From positions 3,413,680 to 3,477,679 of the forward strand of contig OZ022589.1 in assembly GCA_963669155.1 (NCBI GenBank): a DNA stretch of 64,000 nucleotides, written 5' to 3'. Shown piece by piece: positions 12,395-22,820 of the stretch (within the stretch, counting starts at the first letter, position 1; every line of letters starts with the position of its first letter). A program made the position numbers and the translations under genes. Origin of the DNA: Arbacia lixula (Eukaryota; Echinodermata; Echinoidea; Arbacioida; Arbaciidae). The notes beneath the pieces are model-generated. The model had not been told where the DNA came from. It saw only the letters and a program-made list of their open reading frames with translations, and made no database searches.

Positions 12395-12745
12395 TCAAAA
12401 GTTGCGCAGAATTAAAATTCATAGTTGATTTCCAGCGCAAAAGTAATGAAGTATTTGTTTTCTGATTTCGAACTTTAAAGTTGCGCACGAATTCGATTTC
12501 TTGATATCAAGAATTCGGCTTGTTTTGTATTTCTGCTTAAAAGTTAAGCAGAAATTCATTGATTAGCTGATTTTGAGCTTAAAAGTTGCGCAGAATTAAA
12601 AGTCATAGTTGATTTCCAGCGCAAAAGTAATGCAGTATTTCTTTTCTGATTTCGAACTTAAAAGTTGCGCACGAATTCGATTTCTTGATATCAAGAAATC
12701 GGCTTGTTTTGTATTTCTGCTTAAAAGTTAAGCAGAAATTCATTG
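12395..12745. repeat. 182-bp tandem doublet in foldback left arm
   Basis: The segment beginning AAAAGTTGCGCAGAATTAAAA-like at about 12,398 recurs at about 12,580, each copy carrying one palindromic satellite unit and a TTAAGCAGAAATTCATTGATT tail. The right arm has only the last part. Confidence 0.7.
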
Positions 12746-13256
12746 ATTGGCTGAGAGCTGATGTCCCATACACACACACACACAAGGCATACTTTACACA
12801 GATAAGCATGTTACACAAAGCTTGCATGTACATACAACCTCTCTCGCTCTCTCTCTCTATTTCTCTCGATCTCCCCCCAGAGCTATAAAACACATGCCTA
12901 GTATTGTGTTTGTAAATCAGTACTGTACAATGAACCAGATTTTCATAGCTGTTCCCATCCACTCCTATCCACTCTCATTCCCACGGCCAAGGATTAGCCA
13001 CTACTTCCCCCATCTGATATGTTTTTTTACTCTACCCCGGCCTGCACCTTCTCTCTCTGTCTCCCCCAGCTTTCTCACCCCAGACTGTTACATAACATGA
13101 CCACCACCAATGCTGTGTATATATGTGTGTAATATACTAGAATAAAGGCAGTTGCCACTCAGACACCCCGCAACCAAGCAAGTCCTCCAGTTTCCTTCTT
13201 CACCTCAATACATAAAAACTAGCCTACACACAGAATGGGTCTAGGGATTGGCTGAG

Positions 13257-13259
<3 letters not shown>

Positions 13260-13293
<34 letters not shown>

Positions 13294-13364
13294 CCAAACA
13301 AGTCACATGCCAGGCATGCATGTTTTGCATGCCCATGCATTTGACATAGCTCTCTGCATATGTT

Positions 13365-13395
<31 letters not shown>
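13260..13395. repeat. CA and GT microsatellites
   Basis: (CA)n at 13,260-13,291 and (GT)n at 13,369-13,395, separated by about 80 bp with nested GCATGC palindromes. This sits at the junction of the foldback left arm and the LINE remnant. Confidence 0.8.
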
Positions 13396-13400
<5 letters not shown>

Positions 13401-14229
13401 CTAGAAAAGTGTACAATTACTTCATTAAATCATTTCAGGAAGAATATAATTTACAAGTGCGAGATGGATGTAATCAATATAACTATAATAAGGAAGAAAT
13501 CAAGGATATATTTTTAAGAGCGAGAAGAGCAGCAATTTGTTGTAAGCATAGAGAATTTCAATTTAAGTTATTACATGGGGCCCTACCTCTTTAGATTTGG
13601 ATTTGTAACTGATAAATTGTGTTCCTCTTGTGCAAAGGAGGATGAGACGTATTCACACCTTTTTCTGTTTTGTGCACACGTTCAAAGAATTTGGCAAGAA
13701 ATTACAAATAGATTGAATTTAAATGAATTAGACATCAATAACTGGAAGTTAATTTTCATGGGGATCCAAGGAAATGCTCAAAGAATCAAAAATAACTCCA
13801 TTATCCTTATCATAAAATACATCATATATTTTTCGAGAACAAAAGGAATGCTTCCTTCCATGAACAATGTCTTAAAGATGATTTCGGACTATAAAGATAG
13901 GGAAGAGAAGTTAGCTATCAAAAGTTGTAAATTAGGGTTACACTTACAGAAATGGGAATTGAACATTTAGAGGACTTAATAGCATTTGTATTTTCTTATT
14001 TGTTCTGGGTGGTTACCCTTCTAAATATCCATAATGCTCGCCTGACAGCATCAGTTCCATTTCCGTATTTCTTGAGCGCGTGAGGGAATGGGGGCAGTTA
14101 CACCGGACATGGGGGGAGGGGAGGAGGGGGGGGGGGGGGAGGGGGGTGGAGGCGGGGAGGGGGGGAGGTGGACTTACATGTTTTGTGTGGGGGTGGATAT
14201 GTTCGGGGGGAAGTGTGTTTGTGTGTATG

Positions 14230-14265
<36 letters not shown>

Positions 14266-14847
14266 ATGGGTATGTGTTAAGCGTGGGTAAGCCATATGCA
14301 GTGTGTTTTCATATAACTTCCTCAAAATCATTGTGATTAAAGAGGATATGTAAATGGGGAGGGGGGAGGGGGGGGGGAGGCGGGGAGGAAGGGAGGTGGA
14401 CTTACATGTTTTGTGTGGGGGTGGATATGTTCGGGGGGAAGTGTGTGTGTGTGTATGAGGTGTGTGTGTGTGTGTGGATGGGTATGTGTTAAGCGTGGGT
14501 AAGCCATGCAGTGTGTTTTCATATAACTTCCTCAAAATCATTGTGATTAAAGATGATATGTAAATGAAAAAAAATTGTATAATTTGAAATTTATATAATT
14601 CTGTCTATATTACTAGTCCTATAACTGTTAAAGAAAATGTTAAAGAATTTGTTTTGATGGATTCAAGTTTATTTATTTTTTTCGGATTTATTCAATTTAT
14701 GTTATTTCATAATCAAGTAAAACTGTTTATGAATGATAAAATGTAACAAAAATATGAATATTGACTTAACTATGTAAATGATTTCATGGGATATGTTATT
14801 GTCATGTGGAATGAGGAAGAAATAAAATACGATTTAAAACAAAAAAA
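13396..14847 (+). mobile_element. 5'-truncated LINE (L1/Tx1-like) inside the foldback middle segment
   Basis: The coding part at 13,410-13,970 encodes the extreme C-terminus of a non-LTR reverse transcriptase: FQFKLLHGALPL, then CSSCAKEDETYSHLFLFC (a Cys-x2-Cys...His...Cys zinc-binding-type motif seen after LINE reverse transcriptases), then QRIWQEI. A frame change lies near 13,590 between the LLHGALPL and RFGFVTDKLC parts, with several residues probably lost. A 3' untranslated region follows with a G-rich/GT-rich tandem doublet and ends in an A-rich tail (14,836-14,847) directly against the foldback right arm. It lacks the catalytic reverse transcriptase and endonuclease parts, so it is dead. 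Clade assignment is tentative. Confidence 0.75.
14101..14565. repeat. tandem doublet in LINE 3' region
   Basis: Two copies of a 210-230-bp unit: G-rich run, GGTGGACTTACATGTTTTGT, (GT)n, then CAGTGTGTTTTCATATAACT and GATTAAAG. The copies differ mainly in G-run and GT-run length. Confidence 0.75.
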
Positions 14848-15415
14848 GTTCTCAGCCAATCCCTAGACCCATTCTGTGTGTAGGCTAGGTTTTATGTATT
14901 GAGGTGAAGAAGAAAACTGGAGGACTTGCTTGTTTGCGGGGTGTCTGAGTGGCAACTGCCTTTATTCTAGTATATTACACACATATATGCACAGCATTGG
15001 TGGTGGTCATGTTATGTAACAGTCTGGGGTGAGAAAGCTGGGGGAGACAGAGAGATAAGGTGCAGGCCGGGGTAGAGTAAAAAAACATATCAGATGGGGG
15101 AAGTAGTGGCTAATCCTTGGCCGTGGGAATGAGAGTGGATAGGAGTGGATGGGAACAGCTATGAACATCTGGTTCATTGTACAGTACTGATTTACAAACA
15201 AAATACTAGGCATGTGTTTTATAGCTCTGGGGGAGATCGGGAGAAATAGAGAGAGCGAGAAAGGTAATTGTGTGTACATGCAAGCTTTGTGTAACATGCT
15301 TATCTGTGTAAAGTATGCCTTGTGTGTGTGTGTGTGTGTGTGTGTGGAACATCAGCTCTCAGCTATGTCAATGAATTTCTGCTTAACTTTTAAGCAGAAA
15401 TACAAAACAAGCCGA

Positions 15416-15612
15416 TTTCTTGATATCAAGAAATCGAATTCTTGATATCAAAAAGTCGAATTCTTGATATCAAGAAATCGAATTCGTGATATCAAGAAAT
15501 GGTTTTGTGTAGTTAAGCAATGGCAATTCTTGATATCAAGAAATCGAATTCTTGATATCAAAAAGTCGAATTCTTGATATCAAGAAATCGAATTCGTGAT
15601 ATCAAGAAATAG
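15416..15612. repeat. palindromic satellite, foldback right arm
   Basis: The same TTCTTGATATCAAGAA-based units as the left arm but only about half the length. The two arms have therefore changed unit number independently. It includes two near-identical sub-blocks separated by a GTTTTGTGTAGTTAAGCAATGG-type spacer that also occurs in the left arm. Confidence 0.85.
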
Positions 15613-15755
15613 GAATAAATGATAAAACGGCTTGCCATACGGGCGCTCCCCTTGAGAGTCCCTGCTGTATCCACCGCTGTTCGATCTACCCACTTATAGT
15701 TTGGAACCAGTTGTCTTGACAACATGGTTATAGGACGTCACACTTCGGTACTCTA

Positions 15756-16434
15756 TAGAAGAGCATTTGGTCTGCCAAAGGTCAGCTTCAAAGAACTCAC
15801 CTCATGTCCAAAAAAATGTCAGAAAGACTACGAAGGAAGGAAATTTGGCTCAATATTGCTCAGCGGTGTTGTTAGAGTACACTCCATAACTCAACCCAGA
15901 TTATCTATACAGCATTCACACCCAGACGACGGTGAAGCCAGCCCAGTAGCATAGCTGCCAGGGTATGGAGTATGTGGTCGCATCGAGTGCATGTACGCAT
16001 AGACTAATTAAGCACTGCTGTCGCAACTAAGTCTGGACAAATAACTCTGTAGAATACTCATCTTTGTTAATCCTTGTTCCGTCATGTCTTCGTGAGTAAA
16101 GCCGGAGAGAGCGTGTTGGCTAGGCAGTCTTCAGACTACACAGGTGCATAATCATAAAACACTCATAATCCTTTAACATAGGCTACCACGAAGTGCCATC
16201 TTCAGCATCCGCTGTGTCTACGTCCATACTTCCGACATGGCAAGAAAAGGTGGTACCCGCACCTAGCCGCGAGATTCCGTTCGGGTCATATCACATCAAT
16301 CATTGCGTTTATTTATGAATTGAAATTCATTTCCATACACAAGGGATAACACAAGTGTAACCCCAATCTCTTATAACTTAATGAGAGATTCTTATGCGAC
16401 AATTTTATGTGAAATATATCCATTTCTTCTTTTA
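15756..16434. other. duplicated spacer, copy A (gap note)
   Basis: Near-identical to 54,432-55,110 in copy B. No gene recognised; the open frame starting at 15,724 includes MITE sequence and is not a known protein. Confidence 0.6.
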
Positions 16435-16439
16435 ACAAC

Positions 16440-18351
16440 TCTAACCCCGCTGCAACCCCCTGCTTCAACTGTGGGTGCAGTGAAGAGGAGTACCGAGAAG
16501 GAACAAGATATTATGGTCTGTTAGCTATGCGGTTCGCTGTTCCAACTCGGGCAGGGGAATAGCCAATCCAAACCACCGTTATACTTAAAGGACAAAAGAA
16601 CAACATAAATAGAATGCCAAAACACAAGGTAAATTAAAGTATCACTTGGTAAATGGTTTATTAATAAAATATACGCAAATGCTTTCTCTTCTTCGGGACC
16701 GTAATTCACAATTCTCACAACTTTGACTAACTTAATTATGACTAACTTAACCGTAAATTATTATGTTTACACTACAAAAGGGGAACATGCAATTGGAGGG
16801 GGAGTTGTTAGTGGGAGGATGAATATTAGTCTGTGGCCACTTACTACTGTTCGCGAAAGTCTCTTCTCTTACTTGGTCGCGATTGCTCGTGTTACGCTCT
16901 TGGTAGATCAGGAACGGGACTGTGGGACATCGGAAACGCGGGGTCGACTGGAACAAATCGGGAACGGGGCTCGGGAACGTCGGGAAAGCAGGAGGACATG
17001 AACAATTTCAGGAACATTGGAACAATCTGGTTACAATTCTCGAACTCAGGATGCAATGAAGCTAGAGTCTGACTTGGTGATTTGAGACTCTGTCCGTTCA
17101 ATGTATATACTGGAGGAATGCTGAAAATTCTAAGTTCCAAACTTAGCTTGAAGATACTTCTGTCGCAGTGCATATGACTTTGTAAAGTTGCAGTTGCTTA
17201 ATAATTAGTAGTGATGGTATTAAAGTTGGGTGCAGATGGGAGCCCGTGTGCAGGGGAAGGTGGGAACCAAGTGTGCAGGGGAAGATGGGAACCAAGTGTG
17301 GAGGGGAAGATGGGAACCAAGTGTGGAGGGGAAGATGGGAACCAAGTGAGGAAATAGGGTTGGGGACTGGGGTTTTATACCTAACTACATATTCTAACAG
17401 CATCTATTCTCAAATCGTCCTCCATATACTTTGCATTGGCAAGGCACTCACTACCTGCCTGTCCATCACCTAATAATTAGGAGTGACTACATAGATACAG
17501 ACAATTCATTGGCTACAAGTTATAGGAAGTAGGCGGGACAAGAAAAGTACAATATCATACATTAAAGGTTACTTGGAATTCTACTACTGGACATGGACTC
17601 TGTATTTCCTAAAATTCCTTTGTCCCATTCATCCTGTTTGGTCACTCTTAAGATAAACTAAATCTCTCAGTTCAGATGATTTAAGACAGCATCCAAAACC
17701 CACTAAGGTCAAGTAGTAAGAATCCGCCCACACATAATTGCCAGCGAACAATAATGTTTACAAGTTTCCTCTCCTCTCTTTTTAGGGTGGGACATTGTGT
17801 CTTTATGTGTTAATCTGTCAACACAGCACAAGAGTAACACTCCCAGACCTCCTTAATTCATACTCTGGACATCAACAATAGTGTTTAAGCTCCCTTAATC
17901 ATAATCTCCTCTTTGACGTATTAGCTACCTAATTACATGTGGGAAGTTTTTCCAAGTTTCCACTGGACTATTATTTTATCTGTTTTTCCTCAAAACAAGG
18001 AAAATCAAAGATGTACTTGTCACTACCAGGTGTTTGGTATATATCACAGAAGAAACAAAGAAAGAGGGGAAAGATAGAAGTCGGAAGTAGTCAAAGGTGA
18101 ATAACCCAATGGGCAAAGAAGAGGGTCAGAAGTGTGGGGGTGTGAGAGATAGAGAAAGAGATAGAGAGAGCGAGAGAGAGAGAAAGACAGAGAGAGAAAG
18201 AGAGCAAACAGAAACTAACTTACTTCCTGTCCATACAGGAATGTCTTAAAGTCCTAAAATTTATATGATACATTTATATCAATCTTCTTACATTCCCTAT
18301 ATGTGAATATAGTCGTAATGATTAATATAGCGGTATATTCATACCCGCTAC
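16440..18351. mobile_element. 1.9-kb insertion present only in copy A, class uncertain
   Basis: Copy B runs uninterrupted through this site (about 55,110-55,120). Flanks are ACAAC on both sides (16,435-16,439 and 18,352-18,356); copy B has ACAGC. It has no coding capacity that I recognise. Read on the - strand it starts TGTAGCGGGTATG, which is compatible with a solo LTR, but the other end is not a clear match. It contains a GGGAACCAAGTGTG-type tandem repeat at about 17,230-17,350 and a GA-rich microsatellite at 18,130-18,205. Confidence 0.55.
17230..17350. repeat. short tandem repeat inside the 1.9-kb insertion
   Basis: About five units of roughly 25 bp with core GGGAACCAAGTGTG and GGGGAAGATG. 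Units alternate between GCAGG and GGAGG versions. Confidence 0.75.
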
Positions 18352-18612
18352 ACAACGAATGATAATTACTCATAGACATAACAAATATAATATCTCTGAC
18401 CCAAGACACACAAATTCGGTTTGACACGCTTAAATGCATTTGCACAATTATCGATTTCTTTCCGCCAAGAAATTGTTGACACTTTAAAAAAACAAAGTTA
18501 TAACTCTAATTAAGCTGATATTGACACATCATAAACTCAAAGGATGTCAAATGTTTGGTAGAAGGGTTTTTTTTTTGAAATATTTTCTTTTTTACATCAA
18601 TTAGTTTTCTTG

Positions 18613-18975
18613 TCAGAGCCATGACACTTGCCATGCTGGAGAACAATGGATGGTGCGGCACCATTTCGGTTGCTCAGATAATTCATAAAGGTATGCGTGT
18701 GCAGGTGCAGGTAGACCTTTTCGCAAGACCAGCGTAATGTTTTCTGCATCGAAAATATATCTCCTGGTAGGATATTGCTCATCTGATGTCAAGAATGATA
18801 GCAATGTATTGCAACTAGATAATAATCTATCCGTTGATTCATCCAAACGGAATCTATTGTATTCTAAAACAAAATCCTCAAATTCGTTCTGTTTGCGAAT
18901 ATCCTGCATATATGCGAAGGTAATCAGTGATCTAGCATCCTTTGCGACGTCATTGAATTGGCGACAATCCAGCAA
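18613..18975 (-). pseudogene. unrecognised 120-codon open frame, possibly old coding remnant
   Basis: Open on the - strand, with amino-acid usage that looks protein-like in its first 80 residues (FNDVAKDARSLITFAYMQDI and so on), but I do not recognise it. In copy B the same stretch (about 56,345-56,770) is broken by a 137-bp MITE and a length change in an A run. It is therefore not conserved as a gene there. Coding status is doubtful. Confidence 0.2.
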
Positions 18976-19259
18976 TATCCGTATTCATGAAGTGACAGGC
19001 TCAACCCATTGATTAATGTATGGCGCGGCAGAGAGATTCTCCTTATCATGTTTACCACAGATTAAATACTTCAACTTCCTTAATCCGTTCCGCCGACAAA
19101 ATATGAAGAAACATATAATGCTAATGTATGTTCCACATTCTTATTTGAAAATTTAAGAAAACTTTTTCATAAGTAAAAATGCCAGTGTACAGGGTACAGT
19201 AAAAATAATACTAACGACATATTTGGTGATTATACTGACTTGTGCAGAGTCCGAAGTGT

Positions 19260-19290
<31 letters not shown>

Positions 19291-20132
19291 GGGATAGAGG
19301 AGCGGAGTGTCAAATATAAATGTTTTTCATCATTAAATGTGAGCCCCTTGTGAGGTTTTTCCCCCTCCCTCACCTATTCCTGTACAGGTTCCGGCGCGCA
19401 TGTTAATACTTAATATATGTTATCAACTCTCCCTCGTTGTTCATGTTGTTCCTTTCTTGATAACCTATAAGTCATGATTAAAAATAATATGAGACCTCCC
19501 TCTCAACAACTGGAAATAATATACCAAAATAATTATATGCACAATATGAAGAAAGCATTTCAAACACGAATCAATATTTCAGTTAAAAAAAACATGTTAA
19601 CAATGTGTGCAAGCATGAAGCAAACCATTGGTGAATAGTGATCTAGAAAATGCTTTACATATGATTTCATCGAAAATATATAATTCAACATATTGCACTT
19701 ATGAAGTGTATGATGCTGAATAGTAGAAATTGTGTATATCTTGCCAGAGTTCCCCTCCTTCATTTTACCTCATGACCTATAACTTCTATATCCAATCGTT
19801 TTACTCTATTTTTCCATGTCTGTGAGCCCCCTCCAACCTCTTAAACATATATCCAGTGGTATCTATGCAACCAATGTGTTATTGACAAATATATGGCAGG
19901 TATTCATAATTATGGTTCGATATGAAAAAAACCCCGTAATATGCGGATTCATCGATCATGATTTGAAACATATGAATGAAAAAGGAATAAGCACAAGAAA
20001 TATGTATGCTTTAATAACAACATGAATGCTGTTCCGTTTATCATAGCAAAGCGGTAGTGGAGCATGACGTAATTACTGGTTGACAGTTTAAATATGCATC
20101 GTGTGTTAAACTGTGTATGTGCATTTGCGTGC
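18976..20132. other. end of duplicated block, copy A (gap note)
   Basis: AT-rich, with a GT/G run at 19,257-19,294. It matches copy B up to about 20,132, where similarity stops abruptly (B breakpoint about 57,904). No gene seen. Confidence 0.65.
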
Positions 20133-20700
20133 AAACTTCAGAGTAGCTTTGGATTAATAATCCAGAACTTGCTGAAGTCTAAAATAATAGGCATGAGTCA
20201 TCTAGTCCTGTCATCAAACTTGTATCTTAATCTAGCTACGCTTTATTTTAGATTAGACACTAGAGTCTAGACAGTAGACTCTAGACTTTTCCAGTGGCAG
20301 GAACTAGTCTAGACTAGGCCCAATTCATATCAATCGAAACACCATTCAAAACACAAGTATACATAATACAATACAAAATAATCAGAACAAACACATATCA
20401 CGGATTAAGCTCATGAATTTTGAGTGAGATTTAAGTTAGGTATGTAACTTTGCATGAATTGCGAGTGACACCTGAAATACGCGTATGTCAATGCATGGGA
20501 CTGTAATAAAATTAACGACGAAAGAGGTGTCCTAAATGTACGATTTATGAACATTTACTACACCAACAACTGCAGTATATTAATAAAAATACTCATATAG
20601 AAAAACTACTTACATGTGGTGATTTTTGAAGACATTGATGGACGTTACATCAGTTTTATCAATGTTTCGGGCTTTCTGGCAAGTCAAATGTGCCGCGAAA
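20133..20700. other. single-copy spacer with a CTAG-rich hairpin
   Basis: No gene. Around 20,190-20,330 the sequence is rich in CTAG and TCTAGAC words. A perfect hairpin at 20,260-20,284 has 10-bp arms CTAGAGTCTA and a 5-base loop. Confidence 0.6.
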
Positions 20701-20716
20701 CAAAATAATATCCTTG

Positions 20717-20970
20717 TGCCAGAAGGGCGCTACGATAACGGCAGGTTAGGGCCCTTTTGGCATAACGCCGCGTACGTTAAGGCCCTTCTGGCGTAAACAA
20801 AAAGAGAGTTTACGCATTAGGGCTTTTTGGAATTCATAATTATCTTCATAAATAAATCGAATTTCAACAAGTGAAGCACATCATCTTAAAGAGAATCTTA
20901 AGACCTACAAGATGATGTGAATAACTCAATACCCCCCAAAATCGGGTTAAGGCCCTTTTGGCATAAGGCC
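20717..20970. repeat. dispersed GGCCCTTTTGGCATAA motif cluster
   Basis: Versions of GGCCCTTYTGGC occur at about 20,749, 20,781, 20,819 (decayed) and 20,951, plus an inverted GCCAGAAGGGC at 20,718. A hairpin with 11-bp arms CACATCATCTT lies at 20,877-20,919 between them. This resembles a decayed palindromic element, but the ends are not clear. Confidence 0.5.
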
Positions 20971-21334
20971 GACGTAGTAAAAATATCAAAAATTTTGCTC
21001 GCTCGCAATTTCGTCCCCTCATTTTGGAAATTTGGTAGAGGCAAATAAATTGACAGAGAGAAAGGTTGGCGAAAAGGGGAAATGAGATACAAGGAACTTT
21101 TGTAGGAATAATTTACCACATCTGTTTGAGCATGGTAAGTAATAAAGAGGGCAGGGGGTAATGTTGGCGAAAGGGAAAAGAGAGGAAAATAGAGAGAGAA
21201 TGGGTATAGAAAACTGATAAATCATAGTTGGGTTCTTCCCGTCGTCCTTTTCCGTGATGTAAATTTTTAAACACTTTTCTAAACAAAATTCAAAAGGACT
21301 TAAGTAGTAGACCGCAATGCAAGTTAATGACGAG

Positions 21335-22432
21335 ACATACTTGTGGACAAGTATAGGGTGGTGTGTATTGCACATTCGTGCACAGACATGGGATGGTAAT
21401 GCACGGTGACACCATGGACCTTCCGTGGTGACACCATCTATTCATAAGAAATCAAAGGCAACGCTCACGGAAGGTCATAGCGCACTTACAACATACTAAC
21501 ATTGCAAAGATTTGCCTAAATGGTCAAATGTATGTGTTAGCAACATGATAAAGGGGAGAGAGTAAAAAAAGGGAAAGAAAATCTCAGAGAATGACAAAGT
21601 GAGGGATTGAACAGAAGAAGGTCGCAAAACTCGCATTGCAAAAGGAATGAAAAATTTACCCTACTCACACCAGGATTCGAGCCGGGGGCCTCGCGTTCTT
21701 AAAACAGCGCCTTTCCCATTGAGCCACAAATTTTCCCATTCGTTTAACACGTAAAGCAGAAAAAGGGGCTATAATGATGTAAAAATCAATGTTTAAGCTG
21801 AAATTTCGCCATAATCCCGCCATAAAGACCACGTTACAGAAAGCTAATAGACTGAGCTACAAAAAAAAAAAATCAGAGTAAAAGACTAAACATAAGTGAG
21901 TACAGCTCCTAAAAGATCGTCATGTCATTTCATGATTTGAAATAAATGCCCCTCCCAATGACATTACACGTACAAACATCCGATTTTTACATTAATGCCT
22001 ATCATCAAAAATTTACACCATGAAGGCGTTATCAAAATGAAAAATAATGGCAATGTTACCATAGAACAATGTCTTAGGCACAACATACTGAAATTTGAGA
22101 GAAAATTTATGGATTACTGAGATACACGAAAACGGCTAAAGAAGTTCATGACGTCATACATGAACATTCATTTAATTCATTCAATTTAATTATGTCACGA
22201 TGTACTTGAGGACAAAATGATACATGAAATCACATCTACATTCCATCATCTTTTAGAATACTAAAAGAAAATTGGGGGTCACAAGCCATTCTGAGGAGCT
22301 ATGGCCGATTGAAGACAGTCATGTTTTTTGCAATATTTGCACACAAAAGTGTATTGACGCACGCGCAGACTTTCAACTTTGACGCACTCGACCTATTTAT
22401 TGCAAGGAAATGGCTCAAATGACAACATAAAC
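21335..22432. repeat. 1.1-kb composite repeat, copy 1
   Basis: Direct counterpart of 28,312-29,440, diverged but clearly alignable from ACATACTTGTGGACAAGTAT through GAAATGGCTCAAA-like sequence. It carries the tRNA-like head listed separately. A further partial copy of one part (CATGTCATTTCATGA...) follows at 22,578-22,690. Confidence 0.75.
21671..21730 (-). repeat. tRNA-derived SINE head, copy 1
   Basis: On the - strand there is an A-box-like TGGCTCAATGGG, then about 43 bases on a B-box-like GGCTCGAATCC. This is the internal RNA polymerase III promoter layout of tRNA-derived SINEs. It does not fold as a complete tRNA by eye and is embedded in a dispersed repeat, so it is not called as a tRNA gene. 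Confidence 0.6.
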
Positions 22433-22820
22433 AACAATATAAAACTGTAGCTGCTTACTTCATAGTCTCCTCAATACCTCATTTTAGAAATACATGTATG
22501 AGAATCATGTATCAATTAATCACAATCAGACTGGGCATTGTTGATTCACACGAAAAATAGATTATAGATTAAAGGTCGACATGTCATTTCATGATGAGAA
22601 AAAAATGCCCCTTCCATTGACATAACACGTACAAGCGTGTGATTTTGACATAAATACCTATAATCAAATTACACCATGAAGCTGTCATCGACATGACTTC
22701 TGATTTATCACGGTAAATACATGTGGGTCTCTATACATTTCAGTATACAAGCAATCGGTCGACATATTTTGAATATCAGTTCTGACATAAGTTTATTTTA
22801 GTATGCACTATTTTAAAAGA

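Larger units (their letters stand above)
11896..15639. mobile_element. 3.74-kb foldback transposon, TU-like architecture, copy A only
   Basis: The ends are exact inverted repeats starting TATGGCAAGCCGTTTTATCA and continuing without mismatch for about 50 bp. Flanking 6-bp duplications CGGGCG lie at 11,890-11,895 and 15,640-15,645, and copy B has the empty site with one CGGGCG. Layout: left arm 11,896-13,259 (outer satellite, 182-bp doubled segment, inner arm of about 570 bp), middle segment 13,260-14,847, right arm 14,848-15,639 (inner arm about 570 bp, shorter satellite). The outer domain of short tandem repeats, inner unique domain and middle segment match the plan described for sea urchin TU foldback elements (recalled knowledge). 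The repeat unit and duplication length differ from what I recall for TU, so family membership is unproved. No transposase seen, so probably non-autonomous. Confidence 0.85.
11776..15755. mobile_element. MITE, TAGAGTACCGAAGTG family, copy A, split by a foldback element
   Basis: The left part (11,776-11,895) and the right part (15,640-15,755) together correspond to the uninterrupted 230-bp MITE at 54,202-54,431. The ends are the TAGAGTACCGAAGTG inverted repeat. The 3.74-kb foldback element lies inside it, so this is an insertion into an older insertion. Confidence 0.75.
1..20132 (+). repeat. segmental duplication, copy A
   Basis: Direct copy of 42,576-57,904 containing the lipase 3' part, cytochrome c and flanks. 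Matching is continuous at base level apart from substitutions, run-length changes and the insertions listed separately. The left boundary lies outside the window. Confidence 0.93.

Noticed and set aside
14098-14541. 147-codon - strand frame of His, Thr and Pro
   Set aside because: Product of the GT/G-rich tandem doublet in the LINE 3' region.
21671-21730. A genuine tRNA gene
   Set aside because: A and B boxes are present but the acceptor stem does not close by eye and the sequence is part of a dispersed repeat; called a SINE head.
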